From the NCBI GenBank assembly GCA_022709465.1, contig JAKLIT010000079.1:1-6121 (forward strand): a stretch of DNA of 6,121 bases, written 5' to 3'. The DNA is from Candidatus Omnitrophota bacterium (GTDB lineage Bacteria; Omnitrophota; Koll11; Pluralincolimonadales; Pluralincolimonadaceae). Shown here one piece after another: positions 1 to 6,121 of this stretch (its first letter is position 1; every line of letters begins with the position of its first letter). Both the position numbers and the translations under genes were made by a program. Below the pieces are notes generated by a model, which did no database searches, was not told the origin of the DNA, and worked only from the letters and a program-made list of their open reading frames with translations.

Positions 1-878
1 TTCATTAGCACGATATCGCGATGGGGCCCCTTATCTCCGCCGAGGACCGCAAGCGCGATCTTCACGTTCTGCGAGATATCGCCGCCCTTGAGGTCTCCGG
101 GCTTCGCCATCCTTATCCCGAACTCCTTAGGCGTTATCTCATAATTCGTGACGTTGCCATCCCTGAATTCAGATATCTGCGTCGAGTCCGTCGTCGTCAC
201 CTCGTCGAGCCCGTCATCGCCGTGCACGACAAGCGCGTGCCTGGAACCGAGACGGCCGAGCGCCTCGGCTATCGGCCTCGTAAGCTTATAATCGTAAATG
301 CCGAGAAGCTGGTGCGTAGCGCTAGCCGGATTGGTCAGCGGCCCGAGTATATTGAATATCGTACGGATGCCTATCTCCCTTCTCGGCCCGATAGCGTACT
401 GCATCGCCTTGTGCAGCATAGGAGCGAAAAGGAACCCGATGCCTATCTCATCGAGGCATTTCGACACGGCATGTTCTTGTGCCTCTATATTCACTCCGAG
501 GGCCTTGAGCAGGTCCGCGCTGCCGCATTTTGAGGAGACGGAGCGGTTGCCGTGCTTTGCTACAGCGATACCGGCGCCGGCCACTACGAATGCGGAGACG
601 GTGGAAATGTTGAACGTCTGCAGTTCATCACCCCCTGTCCCGCAGGTGTCCAGGATGACAGGGTGCCTTGTCTTTATCTTCGTCGCGTGCTTGCGCATGA
701 CGGAGGCGGCGCCTACTATCTCATCGATCGTCTCGCCCTTCATCCGCATAGCGGTAAGGAAGGACGCTATCTGCGACGGGAGCGCCTGTCCCGTCATTAT
801 CTCCTCCATCGAAAGCTCTATCTCGGGCTTTGTGAGGTTCTCTGACCTTACAAGTTTCGCGATCGATTCTTTTATCAT
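1..878 (-). CDS. trpD: Anthranilate phosphoribosyltransferase, 3' end cut off by window edge
   Basis: The enzyme transfers phosphoribose from PRPP to anthranilate, the second step of tryptophan synthesis in the cytoplasm. I translated it from the reverse complement: it starts [15 protein letters not shown] and stays open for 292 codons to the window edge. Visible family motifs are the glycine-rich PRPP loop CGTGGD (residues 79-84), [15 protein letters not shown] (108-122), GPLTNP (179-184) and the metal-binding DGLDE (222-226, with D225 and E226). The N-terminal helical domain precedes the alpha/beta domain as usual. Family members are about 340 residues, so roughly 50 C-terminal residues are missing. 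The last visible residues, [12 protein letters not shown], match the segment normally followed by a final helical stretch. The ATG overlaps the trpG stop in ATGA, and GGAG lies 8 bases upstream. It is monofunctional, with no TrpG fusion. The glycosyltransferase relative, thymidine phosphorylase, is excluded by the motifs and context. Confidence 0.97.
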   Translation of the reverse strand, partial: MIKESIAKLVRSENLTKPEIELSMEEIMTGQALPSQIASFLTAMRMKGETIDEIVGAASVMRKHATKIKTRHPVILDTCGTGGDELQTFNISTVSAFVVAGAGIAVAKHGNRSVSSKCGSADLLKALGVNIEAQEHAVSKCLDEIGIGFLFAPMLHKAMQYAIGPRREIGIRTIFNILGPLTNPASATHQLLGIYDYKLTRPIAEALGRLGSRHALVVHGDDGLDEVTTTDSTQISEFRDGNVTNYEITPKEFGIRMAKPGDLKGGDISQNVKIALAVLGGDKGPHRDIVLM

Positions 879-1444
879 TCCGAGAGCTCCAGGAAGTTCT
901 TAAGCATCCTTTTTCCTTCCGCGGTCAGTATAGATTCCGGGTGGAACTGCACTCCCCATACCGGGTATTTCCTGTGCCTGAGGCCCATTATTTCTTTTTC
1001 CTTTGTATGCGCGGTGACTTCGAGGCAGTCAGGAAGGGACTTCCGTTCCACTATGAGCGAATGGTACCTGATGGCTGCGAACGGGTTGCGCAGCCCCTTG
1101 AATATCTCCTTGCCGTTATGGTAGATCGGGGATGTCTTGCCGTGCATGGGCCTTGACGCCTTTACGACGCGGCCTCCGAAGACCTCGCCGATACACTGGT
1201 GGCCCAGGCATACACCGAGTATCGGCACCTTTCCCGCGAATTCGCGTATGACGGAGTTTGATATACCCGCGTCTTTAGGGAACCCCGGCCCGGGAGATAT
1301 TATGATGCTCTTCGGTCTGAGGCCCGCGATGGCCTTCACCGATATCTTGTCGTTTCGGGCCACTTTAAGCGCCTGCCCCATCTCTCCGAGGTATTGGACG
1401 AGGTTATAGGTAAAGGAATCGTAATTATCGATCATAAGGATCAT
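875..1444 (-). CDS. trpG: Anthranilate synthase component II (glutamine amidotransferase)
   Basis: This class I glutamine amidotransferase subunit (189 residues) releases ammonia from glutamine and passes it to TrpE for anthranilate synthesis. Visible motifs are the N-terminal [16 protein letters not shown] (4-19), the oxyanion-loop [10 protein letters not shown] (51-60), the nucleophile elbow GVCLGHQ with Cys79, and the VQFHPES segment with His168 and Glu170 completing the triad. Length is normal for the family. The start codon follows the trpE stop with no spacer (TAGATG), and a GAAGGGG ribosome binding site lies 9 bases upstream, so the start is firm. Its 3' end overlaps trpD by four bases. 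The sequence alone cannot separate TrpG from PabA, because some bacteria use one such subunit for both anthranilate and aminodeoxychorismate synthases. Its position between trpE and trpD makes TrpG the primary role. Confidence 0.96.
   Translation of the reverse strand: MILMIDNYDSFTYNLVQYLGEMGQALKVARNDKISVKAIAGLRPKSIIISPGPGFPKDAGISNSVIREFAGKVPILGVCLGHQCIGEVFGGRVVKASRPMHGKTSPIYHNGKEIFKGLRNPFAAIRYHSLIVERKSLPDCLEVTAHTKEKEIMGLRHRKYPVWGVQFHPESILTAEGKRMLKNFLELSE
887..890 (-). promoter_or_regulatory. Ribosome binding site of trpD
   Basis: GGAG in the last trpG codons lies 8 bases before the trpD ATG at 878, normal spacing. It supports this start, which overlaps the trpG stop in ATGA. Confidence 0.65.
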
Positions 1445-2920
1445 CTAAATAATCCCCTTCTCTGCGGCCTCTATCGCCTTTATTGTGGCTTTGGCCTTAT
1501 TTACGGTCTCCTGGTATTCCTTCGCGGGATCGGAATCCGCCACGACCCCCCCGCCCGCCTGAACAAATGCCCTGCCGCCTTTCATCACAATGGTCCTGAT
1601 ATTTATGCATGTATCTGCGTTCCCCGAGAAGCTGAAATACCCTACGAGCCCCGCATAAGGCCCGCGCCTCGTGTTCTCGAGCTCCTCGATGATCTCCATC
1701 GCCCTTACCTTCGGCGCGCCCGATACCGTGCCGGCGGGGAATGTAGCCCTGATGACGTCGAACATGTCCTTATCGGGCCTCAGCTTCCCGGTGCATTCGC
1801 TGACAATATGCATCACGTGCGAATATTTCTCGACGGTCATGAGCTCGGATACTTTTACCGTGCCGTATTTGCAGACCCTGCCGATGTCGTTGCGCCCGAG
1901 GTCCACGAGCATGATGTGCTCGGCCCGTTCCTTTACGCTTGAGAGCAGGTTCTTCTCGAGGCGCTTCTCCTCGGCCTCGGTCCTGCCCCTCGGACGCGTG
2001 CCAGCGATGGGCCTGAGCTCCACAACATTATCCTCGCATCTGACCATCAACTCGGGCGAAGCCCCGACGAGGGACATCTCTTTCATCTTCAGGTAGTACA
2101 TATACGGCGAAGGGTTTATCATCCTCAGCGAACGGTACAGGTCGATGCCGGAACACGATATCCTCGTGCTGAACCTCTGGGACGGCACGACCTGGATTAT
2201 ATCGCCTATCCTGATGTAGCTCTTCGCTTTCCTGACCAGCGCGACAAACTCTGCCTTTGTAAAATTGGAATCTATGCCCTGTTCGACCTCGCGGATTTTC
2301 TTTCGCCCGGCCGCAAGCGCGGCGCCGAGCATCTTTATAAGGCCGTCTATCTTCCTTACGGCGGCATCATATGCCCTTGAAGGATCGCCCTCGACGTGAG
2401 CGTTCGAGACTACCTTTATCTTGTGCTTCACGTGGTCGAATATCAGGATCGTGTCCGTGAGCATGAAGACGGAATCCGGCGCGTTGAGGTCATCAGGATT
2501 TTTCGAGGGCAATTCCTCGAAAAATCTTACCATATCGTAACCCATGAATCCTACGAGCCCTCCGCAGAACCTCGGCAGGCCGGGGGTATGCACGAACCTG
2601 TATCTTCCCAGGACGCCCTTCATCTCTTCAAGCGGATCGGTTGACGCGGTGAAACGCTTCGTATTACCGTCTTCGGTTATCTCAATGCAGCCGCCTTTGC
2701 TCTTGAATACGAGCGACGGCCCGGAGCCGAGGAAAGAATAACGGGCTATCTTCTCCCCGCCTTCCACGGATTCAAGGAGGAATGAATAATCACCCCTGTC
2801 GATCTTCATGAATGCGGACACCGGCGTCTCAAGGTCAGCCGTTATCTCGGCATAGACCGGGATAAGGTTGCCTTTTTTAGATAGGCGGCCGAATTCTTTT
2901 TTTGACGGTACGTATTCCAT
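1445..2920 (-). CDS. trpE: Anthranilate synthase component I
   Basis: The chorismate-utilising subunit converts chorismate plus TrpG-derived ammonia to anthranilate and pyruvate, the committed step of tryptophan synthesis. At 491 residues it has full family length. The N-terminal domain carries LLES (48-51), the known tryptophan feedback-inhibition motif, and the second part of that site, NPSPYMYY, is at 269-276. Catalytic-domain blocks are PIAGTRPRG (304-312), ERAEHIMLVDLGRND (331-345), FPAGTVSGAPK (394-404) and QAGGGVVADSDPAKEYQET (454-472). Ala306 in PIAGT argues for TrpE against PabB, which typically has lysine there. The ATG shares one base with the hisI stop (TAATG), and the stop directly abuts trpG. 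The nearest Shine-Dalgarno-like AAGG is 13 bases upstream, so initiation probably depends on coupling to hisI translation. Feedback inhibition by tryptophan is inferred from the motif. Confidence 0.97.
   Translation of the reverse strand: MEYVPSKKEFGRLSKKGNLIPVYAEITADLETPVSAFMKIDRGDYSFLLESVEGGEKIARYSFLGSGPSLVFKSKGGCIEITEDGNTKRFTASTDPLEEMKGVLGRYRFVHTPGLPRFCGGLVGFMGYDMVRFFEELPSKNPDDLNAPDSVFMLTDTILIFDHVKHKIKVVSNAHVEGDPSRAYDAAVRKIDGLIKMLGAALAAGRKKIREVEQGIDSNFTKAEFVALVRKAKSYIRIGDIIQVVPSQRFSTRISCSGIDLYRSLRMINPSPYMYYLKMKEMSLVGASPELMVRCEDNVVELRPIAGTRPRGRTEAEEKRLEKNLLSSVKERAEHIMLVDLGRNDIGRVCKYGTVKVSELMTVEKYSHVMHIVSECTGKLRPDKDMFDVIRATFPAGTVSGAPKVRAMEIIEELENTRRGPYAGLVGYFSFSGNADTCINIRTIVMKGGRAFVQAGGGVVADSDPAKEYQETVNKAKATIKAIEAAEKGII
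1454..1460 (-). promoter_or_regulatory. Ribosome binding site of trpG
   Basis: GAAGGGG lies in the last trpE codons, 9 bases before the trpG ATG. It fixes the start at 1444 and allows matched output of the two anthranilate synthase subunits together with stop-start coupling (TAGATG). Confidence 0.7.
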
Positions 2921-3309
2921 TATTTTTTATAGACCTTATCGGGATCGAACATCTTTCTTCCCGACACGGACGTATTCCCCTTATTGTCCTTAAGTTTCCT
3001 GTAAAAGCAAGACCTGTAACCCGTGTGGCATGCCCCTCCGACCTGCTTTACTTTAACGAGCAGGCAGTCCGCGTCGCAGTCAAAACGGATCTCCTTCACT
3101 TTCTGGACATGCCCTGATGATTCTCCCTTGAGCCAAAGCTTCTTCCTTGAACGCGAATAGAAGTGGGCCCTCTTTGTCTCTATCGTCTTCCTTACCGCGA
3201 CGTCGTTCATATAGGCGACCATCAGGACCTCATTGTTCGCGTAGTCCTGTATTACCGCCGGTATCAGCCCGTTCTCGTCATATTTCAGCCCCTTGATGAA
3301 CTTGTTCAT
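2920..3309 (-). CDS. hisI: Phosphoribosyl-AMP cyclohydrolase, monofunctional
   Basis: The enzyme hydrolyses the N1-C6 bond of phosphoribosyl-AMP to give ProFAR, the third step of histidine synthesis. At 129 residues it is a stand-alone cyclohydrolase. The protein ends at VFDP-like FDPDKVYKK, where the fused HisIE type would continue into a pyrophosphohydrolase domain. Visible motifs are the loop [19 protein letters not shown] (51-69), DCDAD (77-81) with Asp77, Asp79 and Asp81 for magnesium, and Cys78, Cys94 and Cys101 for zinc within [14 protein letters not shown]. All expected ligands are present. The start overlaps the hisF stop in ATGA. A strong AAAAGGAG lies 13 bases upstream and a weaker AAGG only 2 bases upstream. 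The stop overlaps the trpE start by one base, making this the last histidine gene before the trp genes. HisE must be encoded elsewhere if the pathway is complete. Confidence 0.96.
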   Translation of the reverse strand: MNKFIKGLKYDENGLIPAVIQDYANNEVLMVAYMNDVAVRKTIETKRAHFYSRSRKKLWLKGESSGHVQKVKEIRFDCDADCLLVKVKQVGGACHTGYRSCFYRKLKDNKGNTSVSGRKMFDPDKVYKK

Positions 3310-4061
3310 ATCCTTACGGCGACTCCTTTTCTCTTAAGATACTCTTTAACCTGTTTTACCGAATATTCCCTGAAATGGAATATCGACGCCGCCAGCACCG
3401 CGTCTGCCTTGCCCTTCACGAGCCCGTCATAGAGATGCGACGGCAAGCCGGCGCCGCCCGATGCGATGACGGGTATCCCAACATTCCCGGATACGGCCCT
3501 GGTCAGCTCTATATCGTAACCGATCTTCGTTCCGTCCCTGTCCATGGAAGTAAGCAATATCTCCCCAGCTCCCAGCCTCTGTGATTCCCTGGCCCACCTT
3601 ACGGCATCCATACCCGTAGGCGTCCTTCCGCCGTGGGTGAATACTTCCCACTTCTTGCCTTTTTGCTTGGCGTCAATCGCCACGACGATACATTGGCTGC
3701 CGAACCTGTCGGAGGATTCGCGTATCAGGCCCGGGTCCTTTACCGCGGCGGTATTTATGGATACCTTGTCCGCGCCCGCATTCAGGAGGTTCCGTATATC
3801 CGAGATGTTCCTGATGCCTCCGCCTACAGTAAGCGGCATGAATACCTGTTCGGCGGTCCGGCGGACCACGCTTATTATCGTATCCCTGTCCTCATAGCTT
3901 GCCGTGATATCAAGGAATACGAGCTCATCGGCGCCCTCCTTCTCGTAGAAAGAGGCGTTGACTACGGGATCCCCGGCGTCCCTCAGGTTCACAAAATTCA
4001 CTCCCTTGACGACACGGCCGTCCTTAACATCAAGGCAGGGAATTATCCTTTTTGCGAGCAT
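3306..4061 (-). CDS. hisF: Imidazole glycerol phosphate synthase cyclase subunit
   Basis: HisF forms a complex with HisH and uses ammonia from its glutaminase site to convert PRFAR to imidazole glycerol phosphate and AICAR. It is a 251-residue (beta/alpha)8 barrel of standard length. The N-terminal [17 protein letters not shown] carries Asp11 and the mid-barrel VAIDAK carries Asp130, the two catalytic aspartates of the family. Phosphate-binding glycine motifs are VGGGIR (79-84) and SGGAG (201-205), and TSMDRDGT (171-178) is also typical. The canonical N-terminus fixes the start at 4061 even though it lies 19 bases inside hisA, in another frame. An AAAGGA stretch 12 bases upstream is the only ribosome-binding candidate. 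The stop overlaps hisI by four bases. Paralogous HisA lies immediately upstream, and the D-V-K-D-G-R signature makes this HisF. Confidence 0.97.
   Translation of the reverse strand: MLAKRIIPCLDVKDGRVVKGVNFVNLRDAGDPVVNASFYEKEGADELVFLDITASYEDRDTIISVVRRTAEQVFMPLTVGGGIRNISDIRNLLNAGADKVSINTAAVKDPGLIRESSDRFGSQCIVVAIDAKQKGKKWEVFTHGGRTPTGMDAVRWARESQRLGAGEILLTSMDRDGTKIGYDIELTRAVSGNVGIPVIASGGAGLPSHLYDGLVKGKADAVLAASIFHFREYSVKQVKEYLKRKGVAVRI
3323..3330 (-). promoter_or_regulatory. Probable ribosome binding site of hisI, with long spacer
   Basis: AAAAGGAG is the best Shine-Dalgarno match in the window but lies 13 bases before the hisI ATG. A second, poorer AAGG sits 2 bases before the ATG. No in-frame start at better spacing exists, and the conserved N-terminus supports 3309. 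Translation of hisI is probably coupled to hisF through the ATGA overlap. Confidence 0.45.
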
Positions 4062-4774
4062 ACTTTATTCGCGTCCTTTAGAAGGATCTTCTTGTCGTAG
4101 AGCGCGCGTCCGACTATGACGCCGACCACTTCCTTCCTGTTGTAGTCCCTTAGTATCCTCAGGTCGGCAAGGGTCGAAATGCCTCCGGAAACGATCATGT
4201 CTATCTTAACCTCTCCGAGGAACCTCAGTATGTTGCCGAATCCCGGCCCCTGAAGTGTCCCGTCCCTAGAGATGTCGGTATATTCGACTGTCTGGACCCC
4301 GAACATCTTTATCCTCTGGGCAAAATCTATCGCCTTTATCTCCGTCGGGTTCACCCACCCCTTTGTCTGCAGATAGCCGTCCTTCACGTCAAGGCTCACG
4401 ATTATCTTCTCGCGGTACTTGTCCACCGCTTTCTTCAGGAACTGCTCGTCCTCGCAGGCCTTTGTCCCGAGTATCGCGTATGAGGCGCCGGCCCTTATGA
4501 CTGTCTGGAGGTCCGTTTCGGTCCTTATGCCGCCGCCGACCTCGATAGGTATATCGAGCGACGCCGTTATCTTCCTGATCCAATCTAGGTTCTTCAGTTT
4601 TCCTTCAAGCGCGCCGTCGAGGTCCACGACATGGATCCTCTTCGCGCCTTCGCTCTGCCACCAGAGCGATGTCTTTACGGGGTCGCTCGAGTATACCGTT
4701 TCCCTCGAGAAGTCCCCCCTGAAAAGCCTTACTACATTGCCTCCCCTTATGTCAACAGCAGGTATAACGATCAT
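4043..4774 (-). CDS. hisA: ProFAR isomerase (phosphoribosylformimino-AICAR-phosphate isomerase)
   Basis: The enzyme performs the Amadori rearrangement of ProFAR to PRFAR, the substrate of HisF-HisH. It is a 243-residue (beta/alpha)8 barrel, the usual size. Visible motifs are [14 protein letters not shown] with catalytic Asp8, EVGGGIRT (78-85) and SGGIS (196-200) for the two phosphate groups, SLDVKDG with Asp129 as the second catalytic aspartate, and [13 protein letters not shown] (166-178). The start is set by the conserved N-terminus and by an ATGA overlap with the hisH stop. GAGG lies 14 bases upstream, longer than optimal. Its last codons overlap hisF by 19 bases. A dual HisA/TrpF (PriA) activity was considered because trp genes share the operon, but nothing in the sequence specifically supports it, so the ordinary HisA call is preferred. 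Confidence 0.96.
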   Translation of the reverse strand: MIVIPAVDIRGGNVVRLFRGDFSRETVYSSDPVKTSLWWQSEGAKRIHVVDLDGALEGKLKNLDWIRKITASLDIPIEVGGGIRTETDLQTVIRAGASYAILGTKACEDEQFLKKAVDKYREKIIVSLDVKDGYLQTKGWVNPTEIKAIDFAQRIKMFGVQTVEYTDISRDGTLQGPGFGNILRFLGEVKIDMIVSGGISTLADLRILRDYNRKEVVGVIVGRALYDKKILLKDANKVCSQKG

Positions 4775-5385
4775 ATTTTTACGAAATTCCTCATGATTTT
4801 AAGCCCCAGCGCCTGGCTCTTCTCAGGGTGGAACTGTGTGGCGTAAACATTATCGGACCATATCGCCGACGCGAATTTTACTCCGTAGCCGGTGTAAGCG
4901 CTGACGGATGACCTGTCTTCCGGCAAGGCATAATATGAATGCACGAAGTAGACGTATGAACCCTCGGGAATACCCTTGAACAGCGGGCAATCTTTCCTGA
5001 TGCCGGAAAGCCGGTTCCACCCCATGTGGGGTATCTTGAGCTTTTTCGACCTGAACTTCAGCACCTTGCCCTTTATTATGCCGAGACCCCTGCACGATGC
5101 GGCCTCCTCACTCCTGTCGAAGAGCAATTGCAGGCCGAGGCACAGCCCGAGGAACGGCCTGCCGCCTTCGATGAATTCCATCATAGGTCCTACAAGTTTA
5201 CGTGACTTGAGCTCCGACATCGCGTCCCTGAAGGCGCCGACGCCAGGAAAGACCAGCTTATCCGCCTTAAGTATATCCCTGGCCTTATCCGATACTATTA
5301 CGGATGCGCCTTCCGCCTCGAGGGCTTTCGACACGCTCCTGAGGTTGCCCATACCGTAATCAAGGACGGTTATCTTTTGCTTCAT
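4771..5385 (-). CDS. hisH: Imidazole glycerol phosphate synthase glutaminase subunit
   Basis: HisH is the glutamine amidotransferase partner of HisF and supplies ammonia through the HisF barrel. It has 204 residues, normal for the family. The start MKQKITVLDYGMGNLRSV is canonical. The PGVGAF loop is at 47-52, the nucleophile elbow GLCLGLQLLF holds Cys82, PHMGWN (119-124) and YFVHSYY (146-152) are HisH-specific, and TQFHPEKSQ carries His186 and Glu188 of the triad. These separate it clearly from TrpG, the other class I amidotransferase in the window. The ATG overlaps the hisB stop in ATGA, with AAGGGAG immediately upstream. The stop overlaps the hisA start in the same way. hisA lies between hisH and its partner hisF, a common bacterial order. 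Confidence 0.97.
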   Translation of the reverse strand: MKQKITVLDYGMGNLRSVSKALEAEGASVIVSDKARDILKADKLVFPGVGAFRDAMSELKSRKLVGPMMEFIEGGRPFLGLCLGLQLLFDRSEEAASCRGLGIIKGKVLKFRSKKLKIPHMGWNRLSGIRKDCPLFKGIPEGSYVYFVHSYYALPEDRSSVSAYTGYGVKFASAIWSDNVYATQFHPEKSQALGLKIMRNFVKI

Positions 5386-5990
5386 AGTCTCCCTTTAGTC
5401 GACGGGACGCCCTTTACCCTCGGGTCTATCCTTGTCGCGTCGCACAATGCCCTTCCGAACGCCTTGAAGATCGCCTCAAGCACATGATGGAGGTCCTCTC
5501 CGCGGTATTCGATATGCAGGTTTATGCCCGAGTTCCTTACGAAGGCCTCGAGGAACTGCTTCGCGCTCGAGAGATTATAACCCTGCCTGTCGAGAAGGGT
5601 CGGAGGCACAGGTTTTCCCGTGCAGCGCATATACAGCGACGGCCTTCCGCTTATATCGAGCGCTATGCGCGCAAGCGCCTCTTCCATGGGCACAGCCACA
5701 TCCCTCGACCCGAAACGGCGTATCCCTTTCTTGTTCCCGAGCGCCTTTGCGAGCGCTTCGCCGAGGGCAATACCCGCATCCTCGTTCGTATGGTGTATAT
5801 CGACATTGAGGTCGCCTTTGGCGATAAGCTTAAGGTCGAAACACCCGTGCCTCGCGAAGAGCGAGAGCATATGGTCAAGGAAGCCAATCCCGGTGTAGAC
5901 GCGGAACTTCCCAGTCCCGTCAATGTTGAGATCTACCGTTATATCGGTCTCCGTGGTCTTGCGCTTATGCTTAACGGCCCTCTTCTTCAT
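5382..5990 (-). CDS. hisB: Imidazoleglycerol-phosphate dehydratase, monofunctional
   Basis: The enzyme dehydrates imidazole glycerol phosphate to imidazole acetol phosphate. At 202 residues it is the stand-alone dehydratase. The histidinol-phosphatase domain fused to it in Escherichia coli is absent. Visible motifs are the N-terminal RKTTETDI (10-17), GIGFLDHML with His40, the first metal motif DIHHTNED (64-71, with His66, His67 and Glu70), the second LHHVLEAIFKAFGRAL (167-182, with His168, His169 and Glu172), and the C-terminal STKG. Position 65 is Ile where many homologues have a second Asp (DDHHT). This position varies in the family and the metal ligands are intact. The ATG follows the hisD stop with no spacer, and GAGG sits 6 bases upstream, a good ribosome binding site. 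The next enzyme in the pathway, the aminotransferase HisC, is not beside it. Confidence 0.97.
   Translation of the reverse strand: MKKRAVKHKRKTTETDITVDLNIDGTGKFRVYTGIGFLDHMLSLFARHGCFDLKLIAKGDLNVDIHHTNEDAGIALGEALAKALGNKKGIRRFGSRDVAVPMEEALARIALDISGRPSLYMRCTGKPVPPTLLDRQGYNLSSAKQFLEAFVRNSGINLHIEYRGEDLHHVLEAIFKAFGRALCDATRIDPRVKGVPSTKGRL
5389..5395 (-). promoter_or_regulatory. Ribosome binding site of hisH
   Basis: AAGGGAG lies within the last hisB codons, ending 3 bases before the hisH ATG. If AAGG is the pairing core, the spacing is 6 bases. It supports the start at 5385. Confidence 0.55.
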
Positions 5991-6121
5991 TTAGAACCTC
6001 GCTTTGATGGATTCAAGGTGCTTGCTGAGCCCCTCGAGCTTCGTTATCTTCTCTATCGACCTCTTTGCCTTCTCGAGCGCCTTCTTCGAATACGATATTA
6101 TGTGCGAGGATTTCACGAAAT
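5991..6121 (-). CDS. hisD: Histidinol dehydrogenase, C-terminal fragment (5' part beyond window edge)
   Basis: Only the last 42 codons and a TAA stop are visible, read from the reverse complement. The fragment begins FVKSSHIISYSKKALEKA and ends LEGLSKHLESIKARF. It matches the C-terminal tail of histidinol dehydrogenase, which typically reads F-x-K-x-(T/S)-(S)-x-I-x-Y-S-x-x-(A)-L followed by a helix and E-G-L-x-x-H. The Glu and His of EGLSKH fit the catalytic Glu and zinc-ligand His near the C-terminus of the Escherichia coli enzyme, with the same five-residue spacing. HisD carries out the last two oxidations, histidinol to histidine, with NAD. The stop abuts the hisB ATG (TAAATG). The identification rests on a short segment but is strengthened by position, since hisD commonly precedes hisB. 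The window edge, not a mutation, truncates it. Confidence 0.87.
   Translation of the reverse strand, partial: FVKSSHIISYSKKALEKAKRSIEKITKLEGLSKHLESIKARF
5997..6000 (-). promoter_or_regulatory. Ribosome binding site of hisB
   Basis: GAGG lies inside the last hisD codons, 6 bases before the hisB ATG. It confirms the start at 5990 and shows hisB can recruit ribosomes although it abuts hisD. Confidence 0.7.

Noticed and set aside
298..903. Long plus-strand open frame of 201 codons opposite trpD, and a second at 21-533
   Set aside because: Both lie antisense to clear trpD coding sequence, which has all family motifs. The translations show no recognisable domain. Rarity of TTA, CTA and TCA codons in the real gene keeps the opposite strand open.
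1394..2096. Plus-strand open frames of 182 and 141 codons opposite trpE
   Set aside because: They mirror the trpE reading frame, have no family resemblance, and overlap each other as well as the real gene.
2920..2990. Possible internal promoter for trpE (AT-rich TATAAAAAATAATG stretch at the end of hisI)
   Set aside because: The TATAAA-like element has no -35-like sequence at proper spacing; the nearest, TTCGAT, is only 12 bases away. The A-run encodes the terminal Tyr-Lys-Lys and stop of HisI.
3427..3651. Minus-strand 74-codon frame inside hisF, and a similar one at 4389-4583 inside hisA
   Set aside because: Each is an out-of-frame shadow within a full-length, motif-complete enzyme gene. 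Neither has a convincing ribosome binding site or family resemblance.
4043..4061. The 19-base hisA/hisF overlap as a sign of a wrong hisF start or a frameshift
   Set aside because: HisF from this start has the conserved [16 protein letters not shown]-terminus with Asp11 in register, and HisA has normal length, so both ends are credible.
4043..4774. HisA as a dual HisA/TrpF enzyme (PriA type), suggested by the trp neighbours
   Set aside because: The sequence reads as ordinary HisA, PriA is mainly an actinobacterial trait, and a separate trpF could lie just beyond the left edge.
5776..5800. HisB DIHHTNED with Ile instead of the second Asp of DDHHT as a possible active-site loss
   Set aside because: The metal-binding His, His and Glu are intact and that position varies among homologues, so normal activity is expected.

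Overview
The whole window is one dense biosynthetic operon on the minus strand, read from right to left. It holds nine genes: the 3' end of hisD, then hisB, hisH, hisA, hisF, hisI, trpE, trpG and the 5' part of trpD. Histidine genes occupy about 2920-6121 and tryptophan genes about 1-2920. No stretch of non-coding DNA longer than a few bases exists. Successive genes abut or overlap by 0, 4, 4, 19, 4, 1, 0 and 4 bases, so the window has no room for a promoter, leader peptide, attenuator or terminator between genes. Both ends cut through genes: hisD loses most of its N-terminal part and trpD loses roughly its last 50 residues. trpD has no stop codon inside the window and was read directly from the reverse complement.

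How the genes work together. HisI opens the ring of phosphoribosyl-AMP, HisA isomerises the resulting ProFAR to PRFAR, and the HisH-HisF glutamine amidotransferase/cyclase converts PRFAR to imidazole glycerol phosphate (IGP) and AICAR. HisB dehydrates IGP, and HisD carries out the final oxidation of histidinol to histidine. TrpE-TrpG make anthranilate from chorismate and glutamine, and TrpD attaches phosphoribose from PRPP to it. hisG, hisE and hisC are not in the window, and neither are trpC, trpF, trpB or trpA. hisG may lie upstream (right) and the remaining trp genes downstream (left), but that is inference.

Organism. This is a bacterium (or less likely an archaeon) with moderate GC, somewhat above half by eye. 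It uses AUA isoleucine and AGG arginine codons freely, unlike Escherichia coli. HisB is the monofunctional dehydratase, HisI lacks the HisE domain, and TrpE, TrpG and TrpD are separate proteins, so it does not look like an enterobacterium. A compact his-trp arrangement like this would fit an uncultured candidate-phylum bacterium such as Omnitrophota, but that is a weak guess from gene layout and codon style.

Every gene is a well-conserved, apparently intact member of a known family with its key catalytic residues present. I see no mobile element, CRISPR, RNA gene or unknown system. The one feature worth attention is the fusion of the his and trp pathways into a single, apparently translationally coupled transcription unit.
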